Source: Sphingomonas sp. UBA978 (lineage in GTDB: Bacteria > Pseudomonadota > Alphaproteobacteria > Sphingomonadales > Sphingomonadaceae). From it: a stretch of 64,000 nt of DNA. A program made the position numbers and the translations under genes. The notes under the pieces were generated by a model. That model made no database searches. It worked only from the letters and a program-made list of their open reading frames with translations, and was not told the DNA's origin. Of this stretch, positions 16,056 to 25,191 are shown piece after piece (the stretch's first letter is position 1; the number at the start of each line of letters is the position of its first letter). Where the stretch lies: NCBI RefSeq assembly GCF_002292295.1, contig NZ_DBBS01000005.1:230000-293999 (forward strand), in the 5' to 3' direction.

Positions 16056-18657
16056 CCCGGCCAAGCAGGCCCGAAGGCTGTGCGGCGACCTTGTCCTGAT
16101 CCTGATCCTGGAAGCGGTCGCCGTAGCGCGCCACCAGCAGCCGACGGTCGGGCGCAGGCCGCGCGGCAAGCGCGTTCAGCGCGGTGTTCATCACCGTCAC
16201 CTCGACGCGGTTGCGCCCGCGCGTCAGCAAGCCGGTGACGTCGACCCGCCACGGCGCGGTCCAGAGCGTGCCCGCCGGCCGGCCGTTCACGCGGACGATC
16301 GCGGCGTCCCGGACCGGCGCTGCGAGCGCTGCGACCGGTCGGTCGGGCGCCCCCCCTGCCCGTGGTGTCGCTTCGCCGAAATCAAGAAGCAGCCGTCCGT
16401 CCCCCGGCGGCGGTGCGGCGACGTCGAGGTCGCGCGTATAGGTGATCGCACCGGAATAGTCGGCGAGGCCCACGACCCGATCCCACGACCGGCCGGGCTG
16501 CAATCCGGTGCCCGCCGACGTGCGCCAGCCGGTCGACAGGTCGCGAACCACGGCCGTCCGGGTAGCAGCCGTCCGGGCAGCGGCCGTCGCCATCGACCCG
16601 CCGAAAACGAGCACGCGCGACTGATAGGGGGCGAGGCGGATCGCGATCGAGCCGGTGCCGGCGGAGCTTCGCTCGCCAGTGACCGGGTCCCACCATTGGC
16701 CGCTGCCGGTATCGCCGACGAAACGCGCGCTGGTTTCGATCGCGGTCGCGCCGGTGTTCGCGACGAAATAGAGATCGCCTGCGGCAAGGCGCCGGCGGAC
16801 GAAGCCGATCGCGGGATCGGGACGGGCGAGCGCCATCGTCGGCGTCGCGCCTTCGGCCAGCACCGTTGGCAAGCGATTGGGCGCCACGACGCGGACCCTT
16901 CCCTGCAACATGCGCGTCGTCGCGGCGACGCTGCGGGTGCCGGCCGCCGCCTCGCGCAGGCCGACACCGCGGCCCGGCAGCGCGCCGAGCGCGATGACGA
17001 CGCCGCCGCGCGCGGCATAGGCCGCGATCGGGCGATAGGCGGCGGGATCGATCCGTTCGATCTGCGGCAGGATCAGGACACGGTGTCGCAGCTTGCCCGC
17101 CAGCACCGCCGCGCCGTCGATGAAATCGACCCCATGGCCGGCGTCGAGCACCCGATCGACGAGCGCGGGGTCGAGGCGGGCGCGGATCGCCTCGTTCAGC
17201 GACGCGCGGGCCGGCCGCATCGCCGCGAACGCATCCTCGGTCGGCAGATAGATCGCGACATCTGGGTCGGCGACGCCCTCGCGCAGCATCGCGCTGACCC
17301 GCGCGAGATAGCGCGTGACCGCGGGCATCGCCGGATACCACGGATTGTGATCGTTCAGCGCCGCCGCCGCATAAAAGGCCCATCCGGGTTTGGCGATACC
17401 GGGCGGCGAATAGGGCCAGCCATGACCGACCAACTGGTTGACGCCCTGTAGGAAATGCCGGTCCGCCTCGACCTTCATGTCGAGCGGGGTCGCAGCCCAG
17501 GTCGGCGAATGCAGCCACGTCCAGGTTTCCGACGACACCACCGGTCGGTCGTACAGATGCGCCGCCGACGTCGCCCAGCGCGTCGAGCTGAACCGCCGCC
17601 AGGCGGCCCCCTCCCCCTCGGGCAGATCGACCAGGGCGTTGCTCGACAGCGTCAGTGGCGGGAAACCATAGACCTGCGCGCGGAAGCGCGTGCCGTGCGC
17701 ATGCGCCCAGTCGGTGATCGGCCGCAGATAGCGTTCGTCGACCAGTTCCGACAGTGTCCGCGCCCAATCGTAGCGGACGTCCGCGCTGTCGGGCCGGTCC
17801 TCGAACAGCGCGGGCAGACGATCGAGCAGGTCATACCCACGCCGGCGACGGAATTCGGCGGGCAGATCGTCGGTCCAGCCGGCGCCATAGGCCTCCAGAC
17901 TGTCCGAGAACATCGCGGTCGGCGGGGGAGCGCCGGCGAAGGCGGTGAGCAGCCGGTCGCCGACCTCTGTCAGGTGACGGCGGACCGCGGTCGCGCTGGC
18001 ATGGTCGAGGACGAAGCCCTCCGCCCCGATGGCCGGACGCTTGACCTGCTGGCCGGTACGCCCTGCGACGAAGAGCCAGGCCTCGCGCGCGGCCGCCGCG
18101 GGCGCGATGGCCGGTGCGGTGAGGGAGAGGCGCCGGCCGTCCAGAACGAGGGCGACCGGTGTCTCGCCCGGCCCCCGTGCGGGCAGGACGATCCGGTCGG
18201 CACCTGCGGGCACCGCGACGCTGACGCGGCGCAGCGCGGAGGAGGCCTCGCCGATCGGGACGTGCGGCCCGCCGAAAGGCCAGCCGCTGCCGATCGTCAC
18301 GTCGATCCGCATCCCCTCCGCCCGCGCACGCTCACCGGCGTGGCGCAGCGATGCGATGAAGGGATCGGACAGATATAGCGTGTTGCGCAGCCCCTCCTGC
18401 TGCCCGTCGAGCGCCAGCGGATAGGTCGGCTGCACCTCGAACCCGCCGAAGCCGCCCGCCTTCATCGCCGTGATCTCGCGCGACAGTTCGGCAGCGTCCA
18501 CCGACGGGCCGAACCACCACCAGCGCACCATCGGCCGCGCATCGGCGGGCGGGGTTTCGAACCGCTGCCACAGCGCGGCATCGCCGTCCGGGCGCGTCTG
18601 GCCGACAGTCGGCGCCGCCAGCGACGCGGCGGCGAGGGCCAGCGCGAGCCGCCTCAC
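16033..18657 (-). CDS. glycoside hydrolase, GH106-like (alpha-L-rhamnosidase)
   Basis: This exported 874-aa protein starts with a signal peptide. 'PMVRWWWFGPSV' followed by 'EITAMKAGGFGGFEVQPTYP' is the hallmark N-terminal barrel of GH106-type alpha-L-rhamnosidases. 'MFSDSLEAYGAGWT', 'SSETWTW' and 'GVNQLVGHGWPYSPPG' are further barrel segments. The C-terminal 200 aa look like a beta-sandwich ('RVNGRPAGTLWTAPWRVDVT'). The role would be removal of L-rhamnose from rhamnogalacturonan. Its ATG overlaps the stop of the GH28 gene by 4 bp, so the two pectinases are co-translated. Confidence 0.85.
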   Translation of the reverse strand: MRRLALALAAASLAAPTVGQTRPDGDAALWQRFETPPADARPMVRWWWFGPSVDAAELSREITAMKAGGFGGFEVQPTYPLALDGQQEGLRNTLYLSDPFIASLRHAGERARAEGMRIDVTIGSGWPFGGPHVPIGEASSALRRVSVAVPAGADRIVLPARGPGETPVALVLDGRRLSLTAPAIAPAAAAREAWLFVAGRTGQQVKRPAIGAEGFVLDHASATAVRRHLTEVGDRLLTAFAGAPPPTAMFSDSLEAYGAGWTDDLPAEFRRRRGYDLLDRLPALFEDRPDSADVRYDWARTLSELVDERYLRPITDWAHAHGTRFRAQVYGFPPLTLSSNALVDLPEGEGAAWRRFSSTRWATSAAHLYDRPVVSSETWTWLHSPTWAATPLDMKVEADRHFLQGVNQLVGHGWPYSPPGIAKPGWAFYAAAALNDHNPWYPAMPAVTRYLARVSAMLREGVADPDVAIYLPTEDAFAAMRPARASLNEAIRARLDPALVDRVLDAGHGVDFIDGAAVLAGKLRHRVLILPQIERIDPAAYRPIAAYAARGGVVIALGALPGRGVGLREAAAGTRSVAATTRMLQGRVRVVAPNRLPTVLAEGATPTMALARPDPAIGFVRRRLAAGDLYFVANTGATAIETSARFVGDTGSGQWWDPVTGERSSAGTGSIAIRLAPYQSRVLVFGGSMATAAARTAATRTAVVRDLSTGWRTSAGTGLQPGRSWDRVVGLADYSGAITYTRDLDVAAPPPGDGRLLLDFGEATPRAGGAPDRPVAALAAPVRDAAIVRVNGRPAGTLWTAPWRVDVTGLLTRGRNRVEVTVMNTALNALAARPAPDRRLLVARYGDRFQDQDQDKVAAQPSGLLGRVTLLEAR

Positions 18658-19949
18658 GCGGCGGGGCTCCGCTGCGCCTGCCCGTTGACGGTCACCCGGT
18701 CGAACCGCAGGTCGCGCACGCCGGTCGCGGCCAGTCGCTCGCGGGCAAGGCGCACGTCCACGTCGCGGAACAGGATGGTGCCGATGCTGGTCTGGCCCGG
18801 GTTGGGGCGGATCGTGCCGAACGCGCCGAACCGGCCGCGGATGTCCATGAAGGAGACGTCATCGACCTGCGACAGCGGCGGTGCGCCGGTCCGGTCGCGA
18901 TATTGCGTCCAGGGCTCGATCGCGACGATCGATCCGCCATCGCTGTCGAGCGTGATGTTGCGGAAGCGGATGCGCTCGTACCGCTGCGGCGTATCCGGGC
19001 GCAGCTTCAGCCGGGCGAGCACCATCGCGCCGGTCACCCGGCAATCCTCGACCAGCACGTCGCGCACGATCGTCGCCTCGCTGCCGCAGGAGAAGACCTG
19101 ATGCCCACGGCGGAACAGGCAGTTGCGGACGCGGATACGCTCGACCGGGGGGCTGCTGGTGTCGTCGAGCGCACGCGGTCCCTTCGATCCCTTGGCGGCG
19201 ATGCAATCGTCGGTCACCGAGAAATCGCAACCGTCGATCAGCACGTCCTGACAGCTGTCGAGGTCGATGCCGTCGCTGCTCGGCGCCTGCTTGTAATCGT
19301 CCGGCACCTCGAACCGCGCACGCCGGACGGTAACGTCGCGGCAACGGTAGAGATGCAGGTTCCAGAATTGCGAATCCTTGAAGGTGACGCCCTCGATCGT
19401 CACTCCGCGCGACCGTTCGATCAGCGCGAGGCGCGCGCGCGGCACGCCGAGGTTGGGGAAGTTGCCCGGGTCGGGTGCGGCGTTGCGCAGCCGCCAGAAC
19501 AGGTCCCAGATCGGCCGGCCGGCGCCGTCCAGCGTGCCCGCGCCGGTGATGCGCAGCCCGTCGCAGGCGACCGCGTTGATAAGCGCGGGCGTGAAGCGTT
19601 CCTCGAAATGCCCCTCGATCCGGGTCCGCTGCGGCGGGAATTGCGTCATGTCGGTCGTGCAGCGCAGTACCGCGCCCGCCTCCAGATGCAGATGCACGCC
19701 GGGCTTGAGGAACAGCGCACCGCTTAGGAACACGCCGCGCGGCACGACCATGGTGCCGCCGCCGGCACGGGCCAGCGCGTCGATCACCGATTGGATCGCG
19801 CGGGTGTTGATCGTCGTGCCGTCGGCGACCGCGCCGCCGTCGCGGATCGACCGGCTCCGCTTCGGCACGGGCGCACTGATGGCGGCGCAGACGGGGGTGG
19901 CGAGGATCGCTGCGGTTGCCGACCGGCGGCAGAAGGTGCGCTGGGTCAT
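18654..19949 (-). CDS. glycoside hydrolase family 28 (polygalacturonase/rhamnogalacturonase-like)
   Basis: The 431-aa right-handed beta-helix enzyme has an N-terminal export signal and the GH28 signature set in modified form: 'SSDGIDLDS' (for NTDG), 'VTDDCIAAKGS' (catalytic Asp pair), 'RGHQVFSCGS' (GHG region) and 'LARLKLRP' (RIK region). It would hydrolyse galacturonan or rhamnogalacturonan. Its gene heads a two-gene transcript with the GH106 enzyme. The terminator-like hairpin just upstream separates it from the TonB receptor gene. The exact pectic linkage is not determinable. Confidence 0.9.
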   Translation of the reverse strand: MTQRTFCRRSATAAILATPVCAAISAPVPKRSRSIRDGGAVADGTTINTRAIQSVIDALARAGGGTMVVPRGVFLSGALFLKPGVHLHLEAGAVLRCTTDMTQFPPQRTRIEGHFEERFTPALINAVACDGLRITGAGTLDGAGRPIWDLFWRLRNAAPDPGNFPNLGVPRARLALIERSRGVTIEGVTFKDSQFWNLHLYRCRDVTVRRARFEVPDDYKQAPSSDGIDLDSCQDVLIDGCDFSVTDDCIAAKGSKGPRALDDTSSPPVERIRVRNCLFRRGHQVFSCGSEATIVRDVLVEDCRVTGAMVLARLKLRPDTPQRYERIRFRNITLDSDGGSIVAIEPWTQYRDRTGAPPLSQVDDVSFMDIRGRFGAFGTIRPNPGQTSIGTILFRDVDVRLARERLAATGVRDLRFDRVTVNGQAQRSPAA

Positions 19950-20030
19950 GATGTCCTGTGGTGCGATCGGGTGATCCGATACGGCGTGGCAGGCTCCCGC
20001 AGATGCCGTTCCGCCGCAAGGTATGTGATT

Positions 20031-20067
20031 GAAAATAGGCTGTCGGGATCGTCAAACCCCGACAGCC
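20031..20067 (-). terminator. Rho-independent terminator of the TonB receptor gene
   Basis: Read on the minus strand, the 10-bp stem GGCTGTCGGG/CCCGACAGCC closes on a 10-base loop and is followed by TATTTTC. It lies about 60 bp after the receptor stop codon and before the GH28 gene. Confidence 0.75.
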
Positions 20068-20128
20068 AGGACTTCCAGGGTAGGAAGGTCGTGGCGCGCC
20101 GGCCACCGGGCCGGCACGCGAAAGCGGA

Positions 20129-23100
20129 TCAGAAAGTGATGATCGCGCCGGCATAGAAGGTCTTACCGGCGTAGAGCGAATCGTACATGTACGGGATGCC
20201 GCCGCCGATCTCGCGATACTTGTCGGGGGCGAACTTCTCGATCGGCGTACCGAGCAAATTCTTGCCCTCGGCGAACAGCTGGAAGCGCTTGCTGATCGCA
20301 TAGGCGGCGCGTGCGTCGAGCGTTTCGGTGCCGTTCTTGAACACCGGTGTCACCAGCTTGTAATAGGATGTCGCGACACTGCCGGTGATCCCCGGCGTGC
20401 TCGGGATGCGGTTGACGGCGTTGGCTTCGGTGAGGGCGTAGAAGATGTCTCTTTTCTGATAGGCGATGCGGGCGTTCAGTTTGCCGTCGTCGTACCAGAG
20501 GTTGAGGTTGTAATAATATTTCGACTCCGACCGCGGCGGCAGCGCGGTGCCGGTGAACAGGTCGACGAAGGTGTTCTTCTCGTTCGACTTGGTGAACGAG
20601 TAATTGAAGCCGCCGCCGGTGTGACGCAGGAAGCCGGGCAGGAAGGTGAAGGCGGTGCGGCCCGCGACCTCGAAGCCGCGCTGGCGCAGGCCGCTCGGCC
20701 CGTCCCGATAGGTCGCGACCTCATAGGTGTCGCCGCCGAGCTGATAGGCGCCGATGTTGACGTCCTCCGGACGACCCGAGCGGACGCTGATCTGGTAGAC
20801 CGCGGCGCTCAGCTGCGTGTCCTTGTTGGGATACCATTCCAGCGAGAGGTTCTGCGTCGTCGCGCCATAGCCCTTCAGCTCGGGGTTGCCGATCCGGCCG
20901 GTGCAGCGGTTGACGAAATTGGCGAGCACGGCGCTGCCCTCCGCGGTGTCGTCGGTCGAGGGGTCGTCGTCCTGGATCGCGCCGGGATTGGCGGCGATGA
21001 ACGCCTCGAGAGCGGCACGCTGCGCGGGATCGACCAGACCGCAGGACACGGTGCCGTTGCCGGTGAGCTGGAGGATGCTCGGCCGGGCGCGCTGCAGCGC
21101 CGCCGAATAGCGCAGGCCGAGCCGTTCATCGATCGGCCATACCGCGAGGTTGAAGCTCGGCAGCCAGTCCTCGCTGGTCCGCTGCACGTCGCCGACCTCG
21201 CGCCGGATCAGCTGGTTCTCGATCGTATAGCCGGGGAACGGCGTGGTGATCGGCGTCGCGACGCGGCGGCTGAAGTCGATCACCGGCTGCGCATTCACCT
21301 TGATCCGCTGATAGCGGACGCCGACGTTGCCGTTGACGAGGATGCCGAGCGGCCGCGTCTCGAAATCGAGCATCGCATAGGCGGACGACGTCACCTCCGA
21401 GGTCAGATAGGTCGGTCGCTTGTAGGTCTTGCCGTCCGATGCGGTGCATTCGTACAGGCAGTCGAGGTTGCGATAGCCGAGGTCGATCGTCTCGCCGAGA
21501 ATCTTCTGGAACGCGCCGACGTCGTAGGTGCCCCATGACGAGATCAGGTCGCCGCGCTTGGGCGCACCGCCGAAGAATTGCGCGCCGGGCAGGCCGACGA
21601 GGCTGGCGTTGATGAGGTTCTGATACTGGTCGCGGGTCAGCGTGTAGATGCGCGACAGCTGGTCGGTGGTGCCGGCGGTGGTGACGCGCGGCGTCGATCC
21701 GAACTGGCAGGGCGTCGCCGCCGGCGCCAGCGCGGGATCGCAGAACTGGATGAGGTCGAGCGACTGCGCCCGCGTCAGCACCACGCCCGGCGACAGCTGC
21801 GAGCCGTTGTTGCGATAGCTTTCGTTGTCGCGGGTGCGATGCTGGATACCCGCCTTGATCCGGACGATCGGGCCGAAGCTTTCGAACACGCGATCGACGT
21901 CGAGCTGGTAGTTCCACTCGCTGTTCTTGTCGTCATAGGGCGTATATTCGTACTGCGAGCCAGCGCTGACGCCGTTCGCGCCCACCGTCGGATAATAGGA
22001 TGCGGGGTTGAACAGGTCGACGTTCGGCACCGTGATGTTCCACAGGCCGGTTTCCGGCAGCACCCGGTAATTGGCGATGTCCACGGGCGCGAGGAACGAG
22101 AAGGCGTTGTCTTCGCGACTGGACGAGGCGCGGCTGTACTGGATGCGCGCCTTGGCGGTCCACGGCCCGGAGATGAAGTCCGCCCCCGTCTGCGCGTAAT
22201 GCTGTTCGATCCGGCGCTGGATGTCGCGGATCTGGCTGGTCACGCTCAGCGTGTTGCTGAACTGGTTGCCGGTGCCGCGCGCGATGTCGAACGCGGTGAC
22301 ATAATGGTTTTCGTTGACCACGACGTTGCGGATGTTGCTGCCGGTCAGCACGCCGGACGTGTTGGTGGTGCCGACCGGGGTCGCGACGCTCCAGTTGTAA
22401 TCCTGCGACGACACGCGGCGGAAATTCGGATTGTACGAGGCGAACAGGGTCAGATCGCGGCTCACCCGCCAGTCCGCGCGCGCCTGGAACGAGATGCGCC
22501 GGTCGGATTTGAGCTGACGCCCCGGCCGCGGGAAGGAGGGGACGAAATCCTCCCATTGCGCATAGCAGTTGAGGCGGCTGTTGATCCCCGTCGTCGACAG
22601 CGCCGCGCAGCCCGCCTTGCTCGTCACCGCGGCGGCGACGGGATCGAACGGCGTCGTGAAGCTCTTGTTGGGCGAATTGTCATAGTCGCCGAGCGGAATG
22701 TAGCCGGCGTTCGCGACGGTGACGCGCGCGTAATCGGTGCCGACCTTCTGATCCTCGTACGTGCCGTTGAGGATCAGGCCGACGTCGCCGTCGAAGAATT
22801 TGCGCGTGGCGATGGCGTTGATGCGCGGCGAGGCGCGCTGGCTCAACGTCTGGTACATGCTCTGCAGGTTCAGCCGGTACAGCGGCTCCTTGAAATCGAG
22901 GCCGCTGCGCTGCTCGATCCGCACGGTGCCGCCGACGCCGCCGGGGGTCATGTCCGCGGTCTGGCCCTTGATGACGTCGACGCTCTTGATGAGGTCGGAC
23001 GACAGTTCGCCGACCGACGAGGCGCGGCCGCCCTGATCGTTGGTCGACAGCGTCGTCATCCCGTCGACCTCGACGCGGATCAGGTCCGCCGACTGGCCGC

Positions 23101-23677
23101 GGATGGTGAAGCCGCCCTGCTCGCCCGAATCCGACACGTCGAGCGCGACGCCGGCGATGCGCGCGATCGCCTCCGCGGCATTCTTGTCGGGGAACTGGCC
23201 GACGTCGTCGGCGACGATCGAATCCTGCGCGGTGCGCGCGGTCCGCTTGCGCGAGATCGCCGAGGCTTCGGCGGCGCGGACGCCGGTGACGACGATCTCC
23301 GCATCCCCCGGCTCACCGCCCGCATCGGGCGCGGCGCGGGTCGGACGATCGAGATCCTGGTTGAGCGCCTCCGGATCGCGGGTCGAGGATGCGGTCTGCG
23401 CGGGGGCCGTGGCGCTGGTCTGGGGCGACGGGGCGACGCTGTCGGTCGCACCGGAGGTCGTCTGCGCGGCCTTGGCCCGCGGCGACGCGGTCGTGACCGT
23501 GTTCGTCGTCCGCGCGGGCGGCACCCCGACCTGCTGCGCCGATGCCGTCGCCGGACGGAATCCGCCCACCACGATCGACAGCGCCGACACGCCCAGCAGC
23601 GCGACGGCCTTCACCCCTTGCTTTCCCAACTTGCCTCTCCCGGATAGTTCTTTTTTCTCGTTCGTCGCATCGCGCAT
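20129..23677 (-). CDS. TonB-dependent receptor (Xanthomonas/Caulobacter type)
   Basis: At about 1182 aa this is a large outer-membrane transporter. After a signal segment there is an unusual Ala/Thr/Pro-rich stretch of about 90 residues, then 'AEIVVTGVR' (TonB-box region), a plug domain ('DKNAAEAIARIAGV', 'FTIRGQSAD'), and a long beta barrel ending in the C-terminal aromatic 'AIITF'. Such receptors import oligosaccharides. Its position beside GH28, GH106, PL10 and fucose genes points to pectic fragments. ATG 23677 is preferred over an upstream GTG. A terminator follows, so it is transcribed alone. Confidence 0.9.
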   Translation of the reverse strand: MRDATNEKKELSGRGKLGKQGVKAVALLGVSALSIVVGGFRPATASAQQVGVPPARTTNTVTTASPRAKAAQTTSGATDSVAPSPQTSATAPAQTASSTRDPEALNQDLDRPTRAAPDAGGEPGDAEIVVTGVRAAEASAISRKRTARTAQDSIVADDVGQFPDKNAAEAIARIAGVALDVSDSGEQGGFTIRGQSADLIRVEVDGMTTLSTNDQGGRASSVGELSSDLIKSVDVIKGQTADMTPGGVGGTVRIEQRSGLDFKEPLYRLNLQSMYQTLSQRASPRINAIATRKFFDGDVGLILNGTYEDQKVGTDYARVTVANAGYIPLGDYDNSPNKSFTTPFDPVAAAVTSKAGCAALSTTGINSRLNCYAQWEDFVPSFPRPGRQLKSDRRISFQARADWRVSRDLTLFASYNPNFRRVSSQDYNWSVATPVGTTNTSGVLTGSNIRNVVVNENHYVTAFDIARGTGNQFSNTLSVTSQIRDIQRRIEQHYAQTGADFISGPWTAKARIQYSRASSSREDNAFSFLAPVDIANYRVLPETGLWNITVPNVDLFNPASYYPTVGANGVSAGSQYEYTPYDDKNSEWNYQLDVDRVFESFGPIVRIKAGIQHRTRDNESYRNNGSQLSPGVVLTRAQSLDLIQFCDPALAPAATPCQFGSTPRVTTAGTTDQLSRIYTLTRDQYQNLINASLVGLPGAQFFGGAPKRGDLISSWGTYDVGAFQKILGETIDLGYRNLDCLYECTASDGKTYKRPTYLTSEVTSSAYAMLDFETRPLGILVNGNVGVRYQRIKVNAQPVIDFSRRVATPITTPFPGYTIENQLIRREVGDVQRTSEDWLPSFNLAVWPIDERLGLRYSAALQRARPSILQLTGNGTVSCGLVDPAQRAALEAFIAANPGAIQDDDPSTDDTAEGSAVLANFVNRCTGRIGNPELKGYGATTQNLSLEWYPNKDTQLSAAVYQISVRSGRPEDVNIGAYQLGGDTYEVATYRDGPSGLRQRGFEVAGRTAFTFLPGFLRHTGGGFNYSFTKSNEKNTFVDLFTGTALPPRSESKYYYNLNLWYDDGKLNARIAYQKRDIFYALTEANAVNRIPSTPGITGSVATSYYKLVTPVFKNGTETLDARAAYAISKRFQLFAEGKNLLGTPIEKFAPDKYREIGGGIPYMYDSLYAGKTFYAGAIITF

Positions 23678-24131
23678 CGGCCGGTCGCGCGCATCGCGGC
23701 GCTGGCCCGGCGCCACCGTCCGGTGCCGTGTGCCAAGACTCCCGATGCCCCCGTCGCGACCCTTGTTCCGATGCCCGGTTGGCGCCTGTGGACGTCCAAC
23801 CCTTGTCTCTCGTGTCTTTCGGTCTACCCGCAGATACGTCGCACCCAGCTTTCATATTTGCAAGCCGTTTTTGCAGGTGGATTTGAAATAATGGTTCATT
23901 ATGTGGCGCGGCAGATAGGCTCGGGGCCGGGTGCCGCGGGCGGCCTCACGCCCTGGCGGCGAAACGGCGAATGCGGGACCAGTCTGCCCCGCAGGCAGGT
24001 TCGGGCTCTGCGCGAGCCACCTGAACGGCGGCAGCGTCGCCGGCAAACACGCGTCGTTCGACCGGATCAGAATCGCCGGGGCGGGGTTAAAGCGCCACCG
24101 AACATCATGCCCATCCCGGCGGGAGCATCTC
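23678..24131. other. intergenic region upstream of the TonB receptor
   Basis: About 450 bp without a convincing gene. It holds the shared motif at 23857-23886 and an A/T-rich part around 23850-23910 that probably carries the receptor promoter. The part from 23930 to 24120 is GC-rich with no recognised structure. Confidence 0.5.
23857..23886 (+). promoter_or_regulatory. candidate operator shared with the fucose operon promoter region
   Basis: Matches the minus strand of 6241-6270 at 21 of 30 positions, with CAGGTGGA unbroken. It lies about 180 bp upstream of the TonB receptor start. It is a possible site for the IclR-type regulator of the locus. Confidence 0.4.
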
Positions 24132-24416
24132 GTGCGATTCTTTTTCCACACCCAGACCGATGCGCGTCACACGGACATCGAGGGATCTGACTTTCCAACC
24201 TACGTCGAGGCAAGGAAGGCCGCGATCAAGACGTGCGGTCAGATGATGCAGGATGCGCCGGAGGTTTTCTGGGGTTCACGGCCGTGGAGTGTGACCGTCA
24301 CCGACGAGTCCGGCCTGATTATGTGGGAAATCCATCTCGACGGGCAATCGACGCCCGCCAGTCGTGGACTGGAGGAGAGCGTCGTTCCGCCGGCGCGGAC
24401 TGTCATTGTGCCCTGA
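24132..24416 (+). CDS. DUF6894-like small protein
   Basis: The 94-aa frame starts at GTG 24132 with a GGGAG site six bases upstream. 'RFFFHTQTD' at the start, an acidic 'EGSDFPTYVEARKAA' helix and 'WSVTVTDESGLIMWEIHLDG' at the end match the small soluble proteins, common in Sphingomonas and rhizobia, now grouped as DUF6894. Function is unknown. No operon partner is seen. It could be missed by gene callers because of the GTG start. Confidence 0.7.
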   Translation: MRFFFHTQTDARHTDIEGSDFPTYVEARKAAIKTCGQMMQDAPEVFWGSRPWSVTVTDESGLIMWEIHLDGQSTPASRGLEESVVPPARTVIVP

Positions 24417-24502
24417 ACGGGTCGGACGGCGTCAAGCGTCTCCATCCGGCAGAGACATCGGCGATGCCGATGGAGCGCGCCCGACGCGCCCCATCAGTGA
24501 AG

Positions 24503-24748
24503 TTAGCGGCAGATCCGCACACGGTGATGGTGGCGCCATTCGGTGCGACACCGCTGATGACGATCTCGGCCGTAATGACGCCCGCGGTCGTTCCGCCCGT
24601 AGTGATGGCCGCGATCACCCCGGTTGTCGCGCTGCTCGTACCGCCCGCGATCGCGGTCGCCGTCATAGCGTTGCGCATCGGCACTGGCGCTGGCGCCGAT
24701 TGCAGCGGCGAGCAGCCCCGCAGCAGCGATGATCCTGGAGATCGTCAT
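24503..24748 (-). CDS. small exported Arg/His-rich protein
   Basis: The 81-aa protein has a signal peptide (MTISRIIAAAGLLAAAIGA, processed after 'SADAQ'), a repetitive Asp/Arg/Gly/Tyr/His segment, and a C terminus 'RCRTEWRHHHRVRICR' with two cysteines. Many sphingomonads have such short periplasmic proteins with a CRT-W-HH-RVR-C ending; their role is unknown, though metal or nucleic-acid contact is plausible from composition. ATG 24748 has a GGAAGGA ribosome-binding site. Confidence 0.7.
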   Translation of the reverse strand: MTISRIIAAAGLLAAAIGASASADAQRYDGDRDRGRYEQRDNRGDRGHHYGRNDRGRHYGRDRHQRCRTEWRHHHRVRICR

Positions 24749-24848
24749 GTCCTTCCGCCCGGAGATCGGGCATGACGCTGCGGTAGGCGTGTGAAGGCGC
24801 ATCGAACCTGAACGGGGTTGTAGGGCTAGGTGCAGGTCGCGCGATCAG

Positions 24849-24908
24849 CCCTGACGGCCTGCAGACGGCGGTTTCGGCACGTCATCCTCTGAATGTCGAT
24901 CGACCCTG
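24849..24908. repeat. internally deleted copy of the 147-bp inverted-repeat element
   Basis: About 60 bp match both outer parts of the element as oriented at 61241-61388 (GCCCTGACGGCCTGC on the left, CTGAATGTCGATCGACCCTGG on the right side). The centre is missing: the junction 'GGCGGTTTCGGCACGTCATC' fuses the two palindromic arms at their shared GTTT-CG, as expected for deletion between the inverted arms. The outer left end is degraded. Confidence 0.85.
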
Positions 24909-24940
24909 GAATCGGATGACATCGGATTGATCCGCATGTT

Positions 24941-25017
24941 CGTCATTGCGAGCGCGGCGAAGCAATCCAGAGCCGTACCAGGACGCCCTGGATTGCTTCG
25001 CTGCGCTCGCAATGACG
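24941..25017. repeat. 77-bp REP-like palindrome
   Basis: Inverted arms CGTCATTGCGAGCG(C/-)GCGAAGCAATCCAG and its complement enclose a short spacer (about 15 bases). This 'CATTGCGAGC…GAAGCAATCCAG' unit is a widespread dispersed palindrome in proteobacterial genomes. It would form a strong hairpin in RNA from either strand. Confidence 0.85.
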
Positions 25018-25191
25018 GATCGGTTCGATGCCATCCCGCTCCAGGTGCAGGTCGCGCGGTCGGCCTGCGCCGTAGAGGGGCCGCGCATGCGTCGTCACCT
25101 CCGGGCGATCAGCCGCACCGGCCAGCAAAATACCGGGCGTGACGCTGCGAGGCGCCATGACCACATGGTCCGCTGCGGTCCCGGAGAGATG

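Larger units (their letters stand above)
24749..25191. other. gene-free stretch filled with small repeats
   Basis: About 440 bp with no credible gene. It contains the deleted copy of the 147-bp element, a 77-bp palindrome, and a 16-bp direct repeat AGGTGCAGGTCGCGCG at 24828-24843 and 25043-25058 that brackets both. The arrangement suggests repeated insertion or duplication at this spot. Confidence 0.7.
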
